Of a stretch of DNA of 23,322 nt, positions 1 through 6,511 are shown piece by piece. Positions within the stretch are counted from its first letter, which is position 1. Every line of letters starts with the position of its first letter. A program made the position numbers and the translations under genes. The notes under the pieces were generated by a model that saw nothing but the letters and a program-made list of their open reading frames with translations, did not search any database and was not told the DNA's origin. This DNA is from JBBKXP01 sp038251315 (GTDB lineage Bacteria > Pseudomonadota > Alphaproteobacteria > Rhodobacterales > Rhodobacteraceae): the NCBI GenBank assembly GCA_038251315.1, contig JBBSBK010000052.1:1-23322 (forward strand), read 5' to 3'.

Positions 1-428
1 CCGAAACCCATGCCCGTTTCCTCGAAACTTTGCCGCATCCGCCCGTCGAACAGGCCGACGGTGGGGAAATTCTGGACGCCGGAAAAGCCCATCGCTTTCA
101 ATTCCGCCAGAAACTGCGGCATCAGGATGAACGGATCGGTGCCATTGACCCCGGCCAGAACGGGGGTGTGCTTGACGACTGGCAATACCTCGACCGCCAT
201 TTCCTTGACGATGGCGTTGGCGTTGCCGTAGGCCAGCAGCCCGGCGGATGATCCGCGCCCGGCCATGCGGTAGCGGCCCGAATTGTAGATGATGATAAGG
301 TCGATGCCGCCCGCCTCTTCGGCTTTGGCGGACAGGCCGGTGCCGGCCCCGCCGCCGATGATCGGCTGGCCCGCCGCAATCATGCCGTGCAGGCGTTTCA
401 GGATGTCGGCGCGGGGAATGGCGGGCAT
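1..428 (-). CDS. Phosphoenolpyruvate hydrolase-family TIM-barrel protein (partial, C-terminus outside window)
   Basis: The reading frame starts with ATG at 428 and runs off the left edge, giving 142 N-terminal residues. The visible protein has the (beta/alpha)-barrel pattern of the PEP-hydrolase-like family: a glycine-rich early strand (IIGGGAGTGLSAK), then IDLIIIYNSGRYRMAG, a PVLAGVNGTDP strand and GFSGVQNFPTVGLFDG. I recognise this pattern as the usual partner of Tm-1-like (UPF0261) proteins. Here that partner lies immediately upstream, 10 nt away on the same strand, so the two are almost certainly co-transcribed. The reaction is not established to my knowledge; proposals centre on C-C bond chemistry on a keto acid or a signalling role. 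The neighbouring sugar importer suggests a catabolic job. Family assignment is fairly secure, function is not. Confidence 0.8.
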   Translation of the reverse strand, partial: MPAIPRADILKRLHGMIAAGQPIIGGGAGTGLSAKAEEAGGIDLIIIYNSGRYRMAGRGSSAGLLAYGNANAIVKEMAVEVLPVVKHTPVLAGVNGTDPFILMPQFLAELKAMGFSGVQNFPTVGLFDGRMRQSFEETGMGF

Positions 429-438
429 GTAAGGGCTT

Positions 439-1632
439 TCAGATCAGGGACAGGAAAGTGTCGGCGGCAAGCGCCGCAAAGGCGGCGTCGTTGATATGGT
501 GCGGTGTAGAGATGATTTGCCGGTTTTTGGCCGGGCGCAAGTCATGCTTGATCGCCCCGATCAGCGCGGCGTCGGCCTCGGGGTCGTGAAACGGCCCACC
601 GGGCGAGTCGAGCGCAGAAATGCCCCCCTCGGGGATCAGCAGGCGCACCGGGCCGTCGCAGGCGTTCAGTTTGGCGGCAAGCCATGCGCCGATCAGCGCA
701 CAGTCGGCGGGCGTGGTCCGCATCAGCGTGACGTTGGCGTTGTGGTTGTAAAACAGGCGGTCGCGGTATTTGTCCGGGATCGTGCCGGGGCCCCAGAAAT
801 TAACCATGTCGAGCGCCCCCAGCGATCCGACCCACGGCAACCGCGTCTGCGCCACGACATCCAGCCGGGTTGGCGCACAGGCCAATACGCCACCGACCAG
901 CAGATCGGCGATTTCGGTCGTGGTGATGTCGATTAACCCGGCCAGATGGCCCTGTTCCGCCAGCGCCTCCATTGCCCGCCCGCCGGTGCCTGTTGCATGG
1001 AACACCAGTGGATCGAAGCGGTCGCGCAAAAGCTCCGTGATGGCCATGACTGCGGGGGTGGTGACGCCGAACATGGTCAGGCCGATGGCGGGTTTGGCAT
1101 CTGTCTGCCCGTCCGGGCGGGCCGCGACCATGCCGATCAGGGCCTGTGCGGCGTTGTGCAGCACGATCCTGCTGACCCGGTTCAGCCCGGCCAGATCGGT
1201 GATGGCCGGGACCATCATGATGTCGGAAATGTCGACGTAGGGGGCGACGTCGCCGGACGCGAGGGTCGACACCATCACTTTGGGCACGCCAAGGGGCAGG
1301 GTCCGCATGCCCGCACAGATCATTGCCGTGCCGCCACCGCCGCCCAGGCCGATGATGCCGTCGATATCAGCGGCGTTATCGGCGCACCAGTTGTCGAACG
1401 CGGTGCCCATCGCGCCCACCACCTTCCCACGGTCGCCCCATGCCAGAAATCCCGGCCCGTCCGGGTGGCAGGCCGCGACCGCACTGGCGGCGATGTCTGG
1501 GATCATGTCGGACGGGCGCGTGCCAAGGTCGATGATGCCAACGCCCGGGATGGCCGCCCGCAGCAGATTGGCGACATAGGCGATTTCGGCCGCTTTGGTG
1601 TCAGCCGTGCCGACCACGAAAACCTTGCCCAC
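439..1632 (-). CDS. Tm-1-like ATP-binding domain protein (UPF0261 family)
   Basis: 397 residues, the usual full length for the family. A GTG start is chosen at 1632 because a GGGAGAGG Shine-Dalgarno lies 5 nt upstream and the protein then begins with the first beta strand (KVFVVGTADTK). Visible family features are the N-terminal Rossmann-like half with DLGTRPSDMIPDI (about 35-48), a glycine-rich loop GLGGGGGTAM (95-104), VPKVMVSTLASGDV (about 117-129), and a C-terminal half containing GVTTPAV, FHATGTGGRAME and LLIPEGGISALD. Plant Tm-1 homologues bind ATP and inhibit tobamovirus replication; the bacterial role is unknown. It is the first gene of a leftward unit with the PEP-hydrolase-like barrel and is divergent from the ABC importer, which links it to carbohydrate metabolism. 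The family call is secure; the biochemical role is open. Confidence 0.9.
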   Translation of the reverse strand: MGKVFVVGTADTKAAEIAYVANLLRAAIPGVGIIDLGTRPSDMIPDIAASAVAACHPDGPGFLAWGDRGKVVGAMGTAFDNWCADNAADIDGIIGLGGGGGTAMICAGMRTLPLGVPKVMVSTLASGDVAPYVDISDIMMVPAITDLAGLNRVSRIVLHNAAQALIGMVAARPDGQTDAKPAIGLTMFGVTTPAVMAITELLRDRFDPLVFHATGTGGRAMEALAEQGHLAGLIDITTTEIADLLVGGVLACAPTRLDVVAQTRLPWVGSLGALDMVNFWGPGTIPDKYRDRLFYNHNANVTLMRTTPADCALIGAWLAAKLNACDGPVRLLIPEGGISALDSPGGPFHDPEADAALIGAIKHDLRPAKNRQIISTPHHINDAAFAALAADTFLSLI

Positions 1633-1664
1633 GTCAGCCTCTCCCTTCGCTGGTTCACCGGATC

Positions 1665-1675
1665 TGGTCAGGCCA
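1665..1675. promoter_or_regulatory. Degenerate GntR-type operator upstream of the Tm-1-like gene
   Basis: TGGT-CAG-GCCA differs by one base from TGGT-N3-ACCA. The flanks (ATC before it, G after it) resemble the perfect site at 11407-11425. Its centre is 38 nt upstream of the GTG start of the Tm-1-like gene. I see no convincing -35/-10 pair around it, so this is a weak call. Confidence 0.35.
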
Positions 1676-1815
1676 GTTTCGGGTTACGCGACGCCGAAAA
1701 TTACGCTGCAAGACCTCCCCCTTCGGCCCAGCCACCCGCATTCTGCCCCTAGGAGACGCCTTTTGCTAGTGATAAACCGCTGGTTTCATGTTGCATTGCA
1801 AAACAAACACCGCGC

Positions 1816-1842
1816 TTGACTCATGCTTTCAACTGGTATTAC
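1816..1842 (+). promoter_or_regulatory. Candidate sigma-70-type promoter of the ABC importer operon
   Basis: TTGACT (1816-1821) is followed after 15 nt by TATTAC (1837-1842). The -10 hexamer lies inside the operator palindrome, so bound repressor would block it. The spacer is short for sigma-70, which lowers confidence. The same arrangement recurs at the other two operator sites in this window. Confidence 0.45.
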
Positions 1843-1847
1843 CAATT
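1831..1847. promoter_or_regulatory. FCD/GntR-family operator (site 1)
   Basis: AACTGGTATTACCAATT contains the core TGGT (1834-1837), a 3-nt spacer and ACCA (1841-1844). This is the operator form known for FadR-subfamily GntR regulators such as PdhR and LldR. A GntR protein with an FCD domain is encoded at 8556-9275. The site overlaps the candidate -10 of the importer operon, which predicts repression. Confidence 0.7.
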
Positions 1848-1848
1848 T

Positions 1849-1898
1849 CAAGCGGGGGTGCAGGGTTCAAGCCCCCTTGCCGGGCGTCCAAGCCCGGC
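1849..1898 (+). promoter_or_regulatory. Structured 5' leader of the importer operon (two adjacent hairpins)
   Basis: Hairpin A pairs GGGGG (1854-1858) with CCCCC (1872-1876), extended by CAA (1849-1851) with TTG (1877-1879). Hairpin B pairs GCCGGGC (1879-1885) with GCCCGGC (1892-1898) around a 6-nt loop. Both lie between the operator and the ribosome-binding site. Neither is followed by a T run, so they look like mRNA-stabilising or protein-binding structures rather than a terminator. I recognise no known riboswitch. Confidence 0.45.
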
Positions 1899-1950
1899 CG
1901 CGCTGGTGGAGCGGCGCACGGGCCCAAGGGTTTAGGGAGGACCTTGAAAC

Positions 1951-3264
1951 ATGAGAAGCAAACTGAAAGGCCTGTTGGCCGGGGCCGCGATTTCGGCATT
2001 GGGCGCGACCCATGTCGCAGCGCAGGACCTTGTGATCTTTTGGGCGGAATGGGATCCGGCCAACTATTTGCAAGAACTGGTCAACGAATACGAGGCCGAA
2101 ACCGGCGTCGAAATACTGGTCGAAACGACGCCGTGGTCGGATTTCCAGACCAAGGCATTCACCGAATTCAACGCCCAAGGGTCGGCCTATGACATGATCG
2201 TGGGCGACAGCCAGTGGCTGGGCGCGGCGTCAGAGGGCGGGCACTATGTTGACCTGACGCAGTTCTTTGCCGATCATGGCGTCGCCGACATCATGGCCCC
2301 GGCAACGGTGAAATATTACGCCGAATACCCCGGCAATTCGGGCACCTATTGGGCCGTTCCGGCTGAGGGCGACGCGGTCGGCTGGTCCTATCGCAAGGAT
2401 TGGTTCGAAGACCCGGCAGAGATGGAAGCGTTCAGCGCCAAATACGGCTATGATCTTGCCCCGCCGGAGACATGGGCGCAACTGCTCGACATCGCCGAAT
2501 TCTTTAACCGCCCCGACGAGGGCCGTTACGGCGTCGCGATCTACACCGACAACTCGTATGACGCGCTGGTCATGGGTGTGGAAAACGCGATCTTCTCGTA
2601 CGGCGCAGAGCTGGGTAACTTCGAAACCTACGAGGTTGACGGCTACATCAATTCGCCCGAGGCGGTGCAGGCGCTGGAAGACTATAAGCGGCTGTATTCC
2701 TACACCCCGCCGGGCTGGGCCAAGACGTTCTTTGTCGAAAACAATCAGGCGATCACCGAGGGCCTTGCGGCCATGTCGATGAACTATTTCGCCTTTTTCC
2801 CGGCTCTGCTGAACGAGGCCACGAACCCGCACGCCGCCAATACCGGCTTCTTCTCGAACCCGGCCGGACCGGGTGGCGACAAATACGCCGCCCTTGGTGG
2901 GCAGGGCATTTCGATCGTCAGCTATTCGGACAAGCAGGCGGAATCGATGGCGTTTCTTGAATGGTTCATCAAACCGGAAACCCAGAAACGCTGGGCCGAA
3001 TTGGGCGGCTATACCGCCAGCTCGGAAGTTCTGGAAAGCGAAGAGTTCCGCAACGCCACACCCTATAACGAGGCGTTCTATCAGACGATGTTCGTGGTCA
3101 AGGATTTCTGGGCGGTGCCCGAATTCGCCGAACTGCTGACCGCCGCCAACCGTCGCCTGTATCCGTTCATCGTCGGTGGCGAAGGCACGGCGCAGGAAAC
3201 GCTCGACGGCCTTGCCGCCGACTGGACCGAGACGTTCGTGAAATACGGGCGCCTAACGCAGTAA
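1951..3264 (+). CDS. ABC transporter periplasmic sugar-binding protein (family 1 extracellular solute-binding)
   Basis: 437 residues, typical for carbohydrate-binding proteins. The ATG at 1951 follows AGGGAGGA at 1934-1941. The N-terminus is a Sec signal peptide: basic MRSKLK, a hydrophobic stretch to about residue 22, then a likely signal peptidase I site after VAA (24). No lipobox cysteine is seen, so it should be a soluble periplasmic protein. The mature part begins DLVIFWAEWDPANYLQELVNEYE and carries family features such as the YDMIVGDSQWLG strand, a GGQGISI segment, and an MAFLEWFIKPETQKRWAELGGYTAS C-terminal lobe helix. It captures the ligand and delivers it to the two permeases encoded just downstream. 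It is separated from them by a strong hairpin that should give it extra expression. The ligand cannot be read from sequence; the genes around it argue for a sugar, polyol or glycoside. Confidence 0.92.
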   Translation: MRSKLKGLLAGAAISALGATHVAAQDLVIFWAEWDPANYLQELVNEYEAETGVEILVETTPWSDFQTKAFTEFNAQGSAYDMIVGDSQWLGAASEGGHYVDLTQFFADHGVADIMAPATVKYYAEYPGNSGTYWAVPAEGDAVGWSYRKDWFEDPAEMEAFSAKYGYDLAPPETWAQLLDIAEFFNRPDEGRYGVAIYTDNSYDALVMGVENAIFSYGAELGNFETYEVDGYINSPEAVQALEDYKRLYSYTPPGWAKTFFVENNQAITEGLAAMSMNYFAFFPALLNEATNPHAANTGFFSNPAGPGGDKYAALGGQGISIVSYSDKQAESMAFLEWFIKPETQKRWAELGGYTASSEVLESEEFRNATPYNEAFYQTMFVVKDFWAVPEFAELLTAANRRLYPFIVGGEGTAQETLDGLAADWTETFVKYGRLTQ

Positions 3265-3278
3265 TTGTCAGAAAAATC

Positions 3279-3303
3279 GGGGGCGGTCATTCCGCCCCCT
3301 TTT
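3279..3303 (+). terminator. Intra-operon terminator/attenuator after the binding-protein gene
   Basis: GGGGGCGG (3279-3286) pairs perfectly with CCGCCCCC (3292-3299) around the loop TCATT, followed by TTTT (3300-3303). This is a classical rho-independent form placed 14 nt after the binding-protein stop. The permease start is 63 nt further on, with no clear new promoter between. Partial read-through would yield more binding protein than membrane components, as is common in ABC import operons. Confidence 0.85.
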
Positions 3304-3366
3304 CCACCCAAAAACATCTGACCCCAAGGTCAGTTATCGGCAGTCCCGCGCAAGAGGCGAACACAC

Positions 3367-4272
3367 ATGACCACCACCGTCATTACCCGCCTTGACCCCA
3401 AATCACGCGCCGCATCGCGCGGCCTGTCCGATATCGCGATTCGCAATCTGTTCATCATCCCGACGATTGCATTCCTTATCATCTTCAACATCTTTCCGCT
3501 GCTGTGGAGCTTGGGATATTCGTTCACCGATTTCCGCGCCTCGACCCCCGATGCCCCCAACTTTGTCGGTCTTGCCAATTACCGCGAGTTGCTATCCGAC
3601 CCCTATATCTGGTCGAATTTTACCATCACCGCCAAGTATGTCCTGATTTCTGTGACCGGGCAGGTCATCGTCGGGTTCGGTCTGGCCATGCTGTTGAACC
3701 GCGACATGCCCGCAAAGGGTCTGATCACCACGCTGCTGCTGCTGCCGATGATGCTGTCGATGGCCGTGGTCGGGCTGTTCTGGAAGCTGCTGTACGATCC
3801 GAATTTCGGGATCATCAACTACTTCCTTGGCCTTGGCACGTTCGAATGGCTGGCCCGCCCCGATGTGGCGCTTTACGCCATTGCCATCGTCGATATCTGG
3901 ATGTGGGCGCCGTTCGTCATGCTGCTGTCGCTGGCCGGTCTGTCGGCGGTGCCAAAGCACCTGTACGAGGCCGCCGAGATCGACCGCGCCGGCACGTTCT
4001 ATACTTTTTTCCGCATCACCCTGCCGCTGGTCGCCCCGATCCTGATGATCGCAATCATTTTCCGCACGATGGAGGCGTTCAAGACCTTTGACCTCGCTTA
4101 TGTCCTGTCCAGCCAGCCCACGACCGAACTGATTTCGATCCGCCTGTACAAGATGGCGTTTCAGGAATGGCAAACCGGCATGTCGTCTGCATTTGCCTAT
4201 ATCGTGCTGGTCATGGTCGTGGCGATCACCAACATCTATGTGAAATACCTCAATAAAGTGAAGGCACGCTAG
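3367..4272 (+). CDS. ABC sugar transporter permease 1 (MalF-type)
   Basis: 301 residues with about six transmembrane segments; the first is about residues 24-46 (LFIIPTIAFLIIFNIFPLLWSL). An AGAGGCG ribosome-binding site precedes the ATG. The cytoplasmic EAA loop that docks onto the ATPase is present near the C-terminal third as YEAAEIDRAGTFYTFFRI followed by TLPLVAPIL. The usual glycine of the EAA motif is arginine here (EIDR rather than EIDG), a mild deviation. It would form the inner-membrane channel as a heterodimer with the permease encoded immediately downstream; its stop codon is directly followed by that gene's ATG. The assignment is secure, the substrate is unknown. Confidence 0.93.
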   Translation: MTTTVITRLDPKSRAASRGLSDIAIRNLFIIPTIAFLIIFNIFPLLWSLGYSFTDFRASTPDAPNFVGLANYRELLSDPYIWSNFTITAKYVLISVTGQVIVGFGLAMLLNRDMPAKGLITTLLLLPMMLSMAVVGLFWKLLYDPNFGIINYFLGLGTFEWLARPDVALYAIAIVDIWMWAPFVMLLSLAGLSAVPKHLYEAAEIDRAGTFYTFFRITLPLVAPILMIAIIFRTMEAFKTFDLAYVLSSQPTTELISIRLYKMAFQEWQTGMSSAFAYIVLVMVVAITNIYVKYLNKVKAR

Positions 4273-5232
4273 ATGGCCGCGATCAAGACCAAGGGCGAGG
4301 TCATCGGCAACCGCATTGCCATTGCCGCCGTTCTTGTCGCCCTTTTCGTGATGCTGGTGCCGATCGCATGGATTGGCGCGACCGCATTCAAACCGCGCAG
4401 TCTGGCGACGACGGTGCCACCGACCGTGTTTTTCGAACCCGAACTGTCGCCCTTTGTCAAACTGCTGACCCGGCGCAGCCAATTGCGCGAACCGGTGAGC
4501 GAGGAAGAATACAATGCCGCCCCGTGGTGGGAACAGACGGTGTTCGACGGTGGGGAAAAGGTGGTGCGCGGGCCGGACGGCGCGGCCAAACCATCGGGAT
4601 ATCTGAACCGTTTCAGCAATTCGATCATCGTCTCGGTGATCTCGACCTTTTTGGCCGTCAGCATGGGGACGTTGACGGCCTATGGATTCAGCCGGTTCAA
4701 GGTCAAGGGCGAGGATGACTGGCTGTTCTTCATCCTGTCCACCCGGATGCTGCCCCCCGTGGTCGTCGCGATCCCGATGTTCCTGATGTACCGCGTCGTC
4801 GGGCTGAACGACACGCATCTGGGCCTGATTATTCTTTATACCGCCTTTAACCTGTCATTCAGCGTCTGGCTGATGAAGGGGTTCATCGACGAAATCCCAC
4901 GCGAATACGAAGAAGCTGCACTGGTCGACGGCTACACGCGGATCGAGGCGTTTTTCAAGATCGTCCTGCCCGAGGCGATGACGGGTATCGCCGCCACCGC
5001 CGTATTCTGTTTCATCACCGCCTGGAACGAATACGCATTCGCGCTGATCATGACCAACCGCAACGCCCAGACGGCCCCACCCTATATCCCGTCACAGGTC
5101 GGCAGCGGTTTGCCCGACTGGACAGTCATCGCGTCGGGCACGCTGATTTTCCTGATCCCGGTGGCGGTGTTCACCTTCCTTTTGCGCAATCACCTGCTGC
5201 GCGGAATGTCGTTCGGGGCGATCCGCAAATGA
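4273..5232 (+). CDS. ABC sugar transporter permease 2 (MalG-type)
   Basis: 319 residues. The ATG directly abuts the previous stop codon. TM1 is about residues 15-37. It is followed by an unusually long extracytoplasmic stretch (about 40-110) that is charged and proline-rich and contains two tryptophans in a row, before TM2 begins at SIIVSVISTFLAVS. The EAA loop is canonical: YEEAALVDGYTRIEAFFKI followed by VLPEAMTGI. The C-terminus has the usual LLRNHLLRGMSFGAIRK end. It pairs with permease 1 to form the channel. Its last four bases ATGA overlap the start of the 65-residue membrane protein, so the two are translationally coupled. Confidence 0.93.
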   Translation: MAAIKTKGEVIGNRIAIAAVLVALFVMLVPIAWIGATAFKPRSLATTVPPTVFFEPELSPFVKLLTRRSQLREPVSEEEYNAAPWWEQTVFDGGEKVVRGPDGAAKPSGYLNRFSNSIIVSVISTFLAVSMGTLTAYGFSRFKVKGEDDWLFFILSTRMLPPVVVAIPMFLMYRVVGLNDTHLGLIILYTAFNLSFSVWLMKGFIDEIPREYEEAALVDGYTRIEAFFKIVLPEAMTGIAATAVFCFITAWNEYAFALIMTNRNAQTAPPYIPSQVGSGLPDWTVIASGTLIFLIPVAVFTFLLRNHLLRGMSFGAIRK

Positions 5233-5426
5233 GTTTTCGCAGCATCAACCAGCGGTTCCTTGTCCCCGCCGCGCAGTCGCTGATGATCTTTGGCATCATC
5301 TCGCTTTGCCAGCCGTGGAGCCTGTTTCTCCACCGTTTCGGCCTGACCATCACCATCGTGGGCTTGGTCGCGTTCATGGTCACATCAAAGATCGCGCCAG
5401 AGCCCGAACCGATGGAGGACGACTGA
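5229..5426 (+). CDS. Small two-helix inner-membrane protein of the importer operon
   Basis: 65 residues, starting in an ATGA overlap with the permease and ending in a TGATG overlap with the ATPase, so it is clearly translated as part of the operon. Two hydrophobic segments are visible: about 12-29 (VPAAQSLMIFGIISLCQP) and about 36-53 (FGLTITIVGLVAFMVTS). An acidic tail (EPEPMEDD) follows. I do not recognise a named family. Small membrane proteins occupy a similar place in glycerol-type (GlpSTPQV-like) ABC operons that also have two ATPases, so an accessory or stabilising subunit is plausible. That role is inference. Confidence 0.8.
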   Translation: MSFRSINQRFLVPAAQSLMIFGIISLCQPWSLFLHRFGLTITIVGLVAFMVTSKIAPEPEPMEDD

Positions 5427-6511
5427 TGGCCGAGATTGTCCTGCATGACGTGCAAAAGTTCTTTGGGCCCCATCAGGTCATCAAGGATTTGAACCTGACG
5501 ATCCACGACGGCGAATTCGTCGTCATGCTGGGACAGTCCGGCTGTGGCAAAACGACGACGCTGCGGGCGATTGCGGGGCTTGAGTCGGTCACGGATGGCA
5601 CCATCAGAATCGACGGAAGCCAAGTGGAGGGCAAACAGGCATCGGATCGCGATATCGCCTTCGTGTTCCAATCCTTCTCGCTTTACCCACATATGACGGT
5701 TTACGAAAACATCGCGTTTCCGCTGCGCGCCATACGGATGAACAAGGACGACCGTGAAAAGGCGGTGCGCGAGGTGGCAGACGTGCTGCGCATCACGCCG
5801 CTGCTGGGCAAACGCCCGTCCGCCCTGTCGGGGGGCGATATGCAGCGGGTGGCGATTGGCCGCGCGCTGGTCCGCCGCCCCAAGGCGCTGTTGATGGACG
5901 AACCCATCGGCGCACTGGACGCCAAACTGCGCGAGGAAATGCGCGCCGAGATCAAGCGGCTGCACCTGTCGCGCGGATCGACCAGCGTTTACGTCACCCA
6001 CGACCAGATCGAGGCGATGAGCCTTGCCGACCGCATCGTCATCATGCACGACGGCGTGCTGCAACAGATTGGCGCGCCCGACGCGGTGTACTTGCGCCCC
6101 GCCAACCTGTTCGTCGCGCAGTTCGTCGGCAGCCCGGTGATGAACGTGACCGATGTGGATATTGCGAGTGACGGCGTGATGCTGGGCGGGGCCGACGGGG
6201 CCTTTGCCATCGGGGCCGAACCGCTGGCCGGGGTCAGGGCGGGGCAGGCGGTCAGCTTGGGTATCCGGCCCGAAGGGGTGACGCTCGCGCATGGCGCAAC
6301 CCGTGGGCATCTGGGCGCGATTGTCACCAACATCGAACCCCTCGGGTCGCACGATATCGTCGATGTCCGCGTCGGTGGCACGACCCTGCGAGCGCGCACC
6401 GAAAGCGGGTTTGCCAGTGGCGAGGGGCAAACGGTTTTCGCCAGCATTGACGCCGCACAGGCCCATTTCTTTGACCGGGCCAGCGGCATGGCCCTGCGAA
6501 AGGCAAGCTGA
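5426..6511 (+). CDS. ABC sugar transporter ATP-binding protein 1 (MalK/UgpC-type)
   Basis: 361 residues. The start is the ATG overlapping the previous stop (TGATG); an in-frame upstream extension would only re-read the small membrane gene. Motifs in order: Walker A GQSGCGKTT (36-44), Q-loop FQSFSLYP (Q82), signature LSGGDMQRV (134-142), Walker B LLMDEP (155-160), D-loop GALDAKLR, switch histidine H192 in THDQ. The C-terminal third (from about 235) is the MalK-like TOBE/OB regulatory domain, including VSLGIRPEGVTLA. The signature has D-M in place of the usual Q-Q/R, shared in spirit with the second ATPase (E-M). It hydrolyses ATP to drive import, probably as a heterodimer with the next gene product. 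Confidence 0.94.
   Translation: MAEIVLHDVQKFFGPHQVIKDLNLTIHDGEFVVMLGQSGCGKTTTLRAIAGLESVTDGTIRIDGSQVEGKQASDRDIAFVFQSFSLYPHMTVYENIAFPLRAIRMNKDDREKAVREVADVLRITPLLGKRPSALSGGDMQRVAIGRALVRRPKALLMDEPIGALDAKLREEMRAEIKRLHLSRGSTSVYVTHDQIEAMSLADRIVIMHDGVLQQIGAPDAVYLRPANLFVAQFVGSPVMNVTDVDIASDGVMLGGADGAFAIGAEPLAGVRAGQAVSLGIRPEGVTLAHGATRGHLGAIVTNIEPLGSHDIVDVRVGGTTLRARTESGFASGEGQTVFASIDAAQAHFFDRASGMALRKAS

Larger units (their letters stand above)
1633..1950. promoter_or_regulatory. Divergent control region between the Tm-1-like unit and the ABC importer operon
   Basis: No gene is visible in these 318 bases. Reading rightward it holds a degenerate operator (1665-1675), a short ACC-N3-GGT palindrome AAACCGCTGGTTT (1774-1786), an 11-bp palindrome TTGCATTGCAA (1791-1801), a candidate promoter overlapping a strong TGGT-N3-ACCA operator (1816-1847), two hairpins in the transcribed leader (1849-1898), and the AGGGAGGA ribosome-binding site (1934-1941) of the binding-protein gene. 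The density of dyads fits a regulated divergent promoter. Confidence 0.7.

Noticed and set aside
3592..4818. Minus-strand open frame of 408 codons opposite the permease genes
   Set aside because: Composition is dominated by H, Q, D and R without domain features, and the plus strand encodes two standard ABC permeases.
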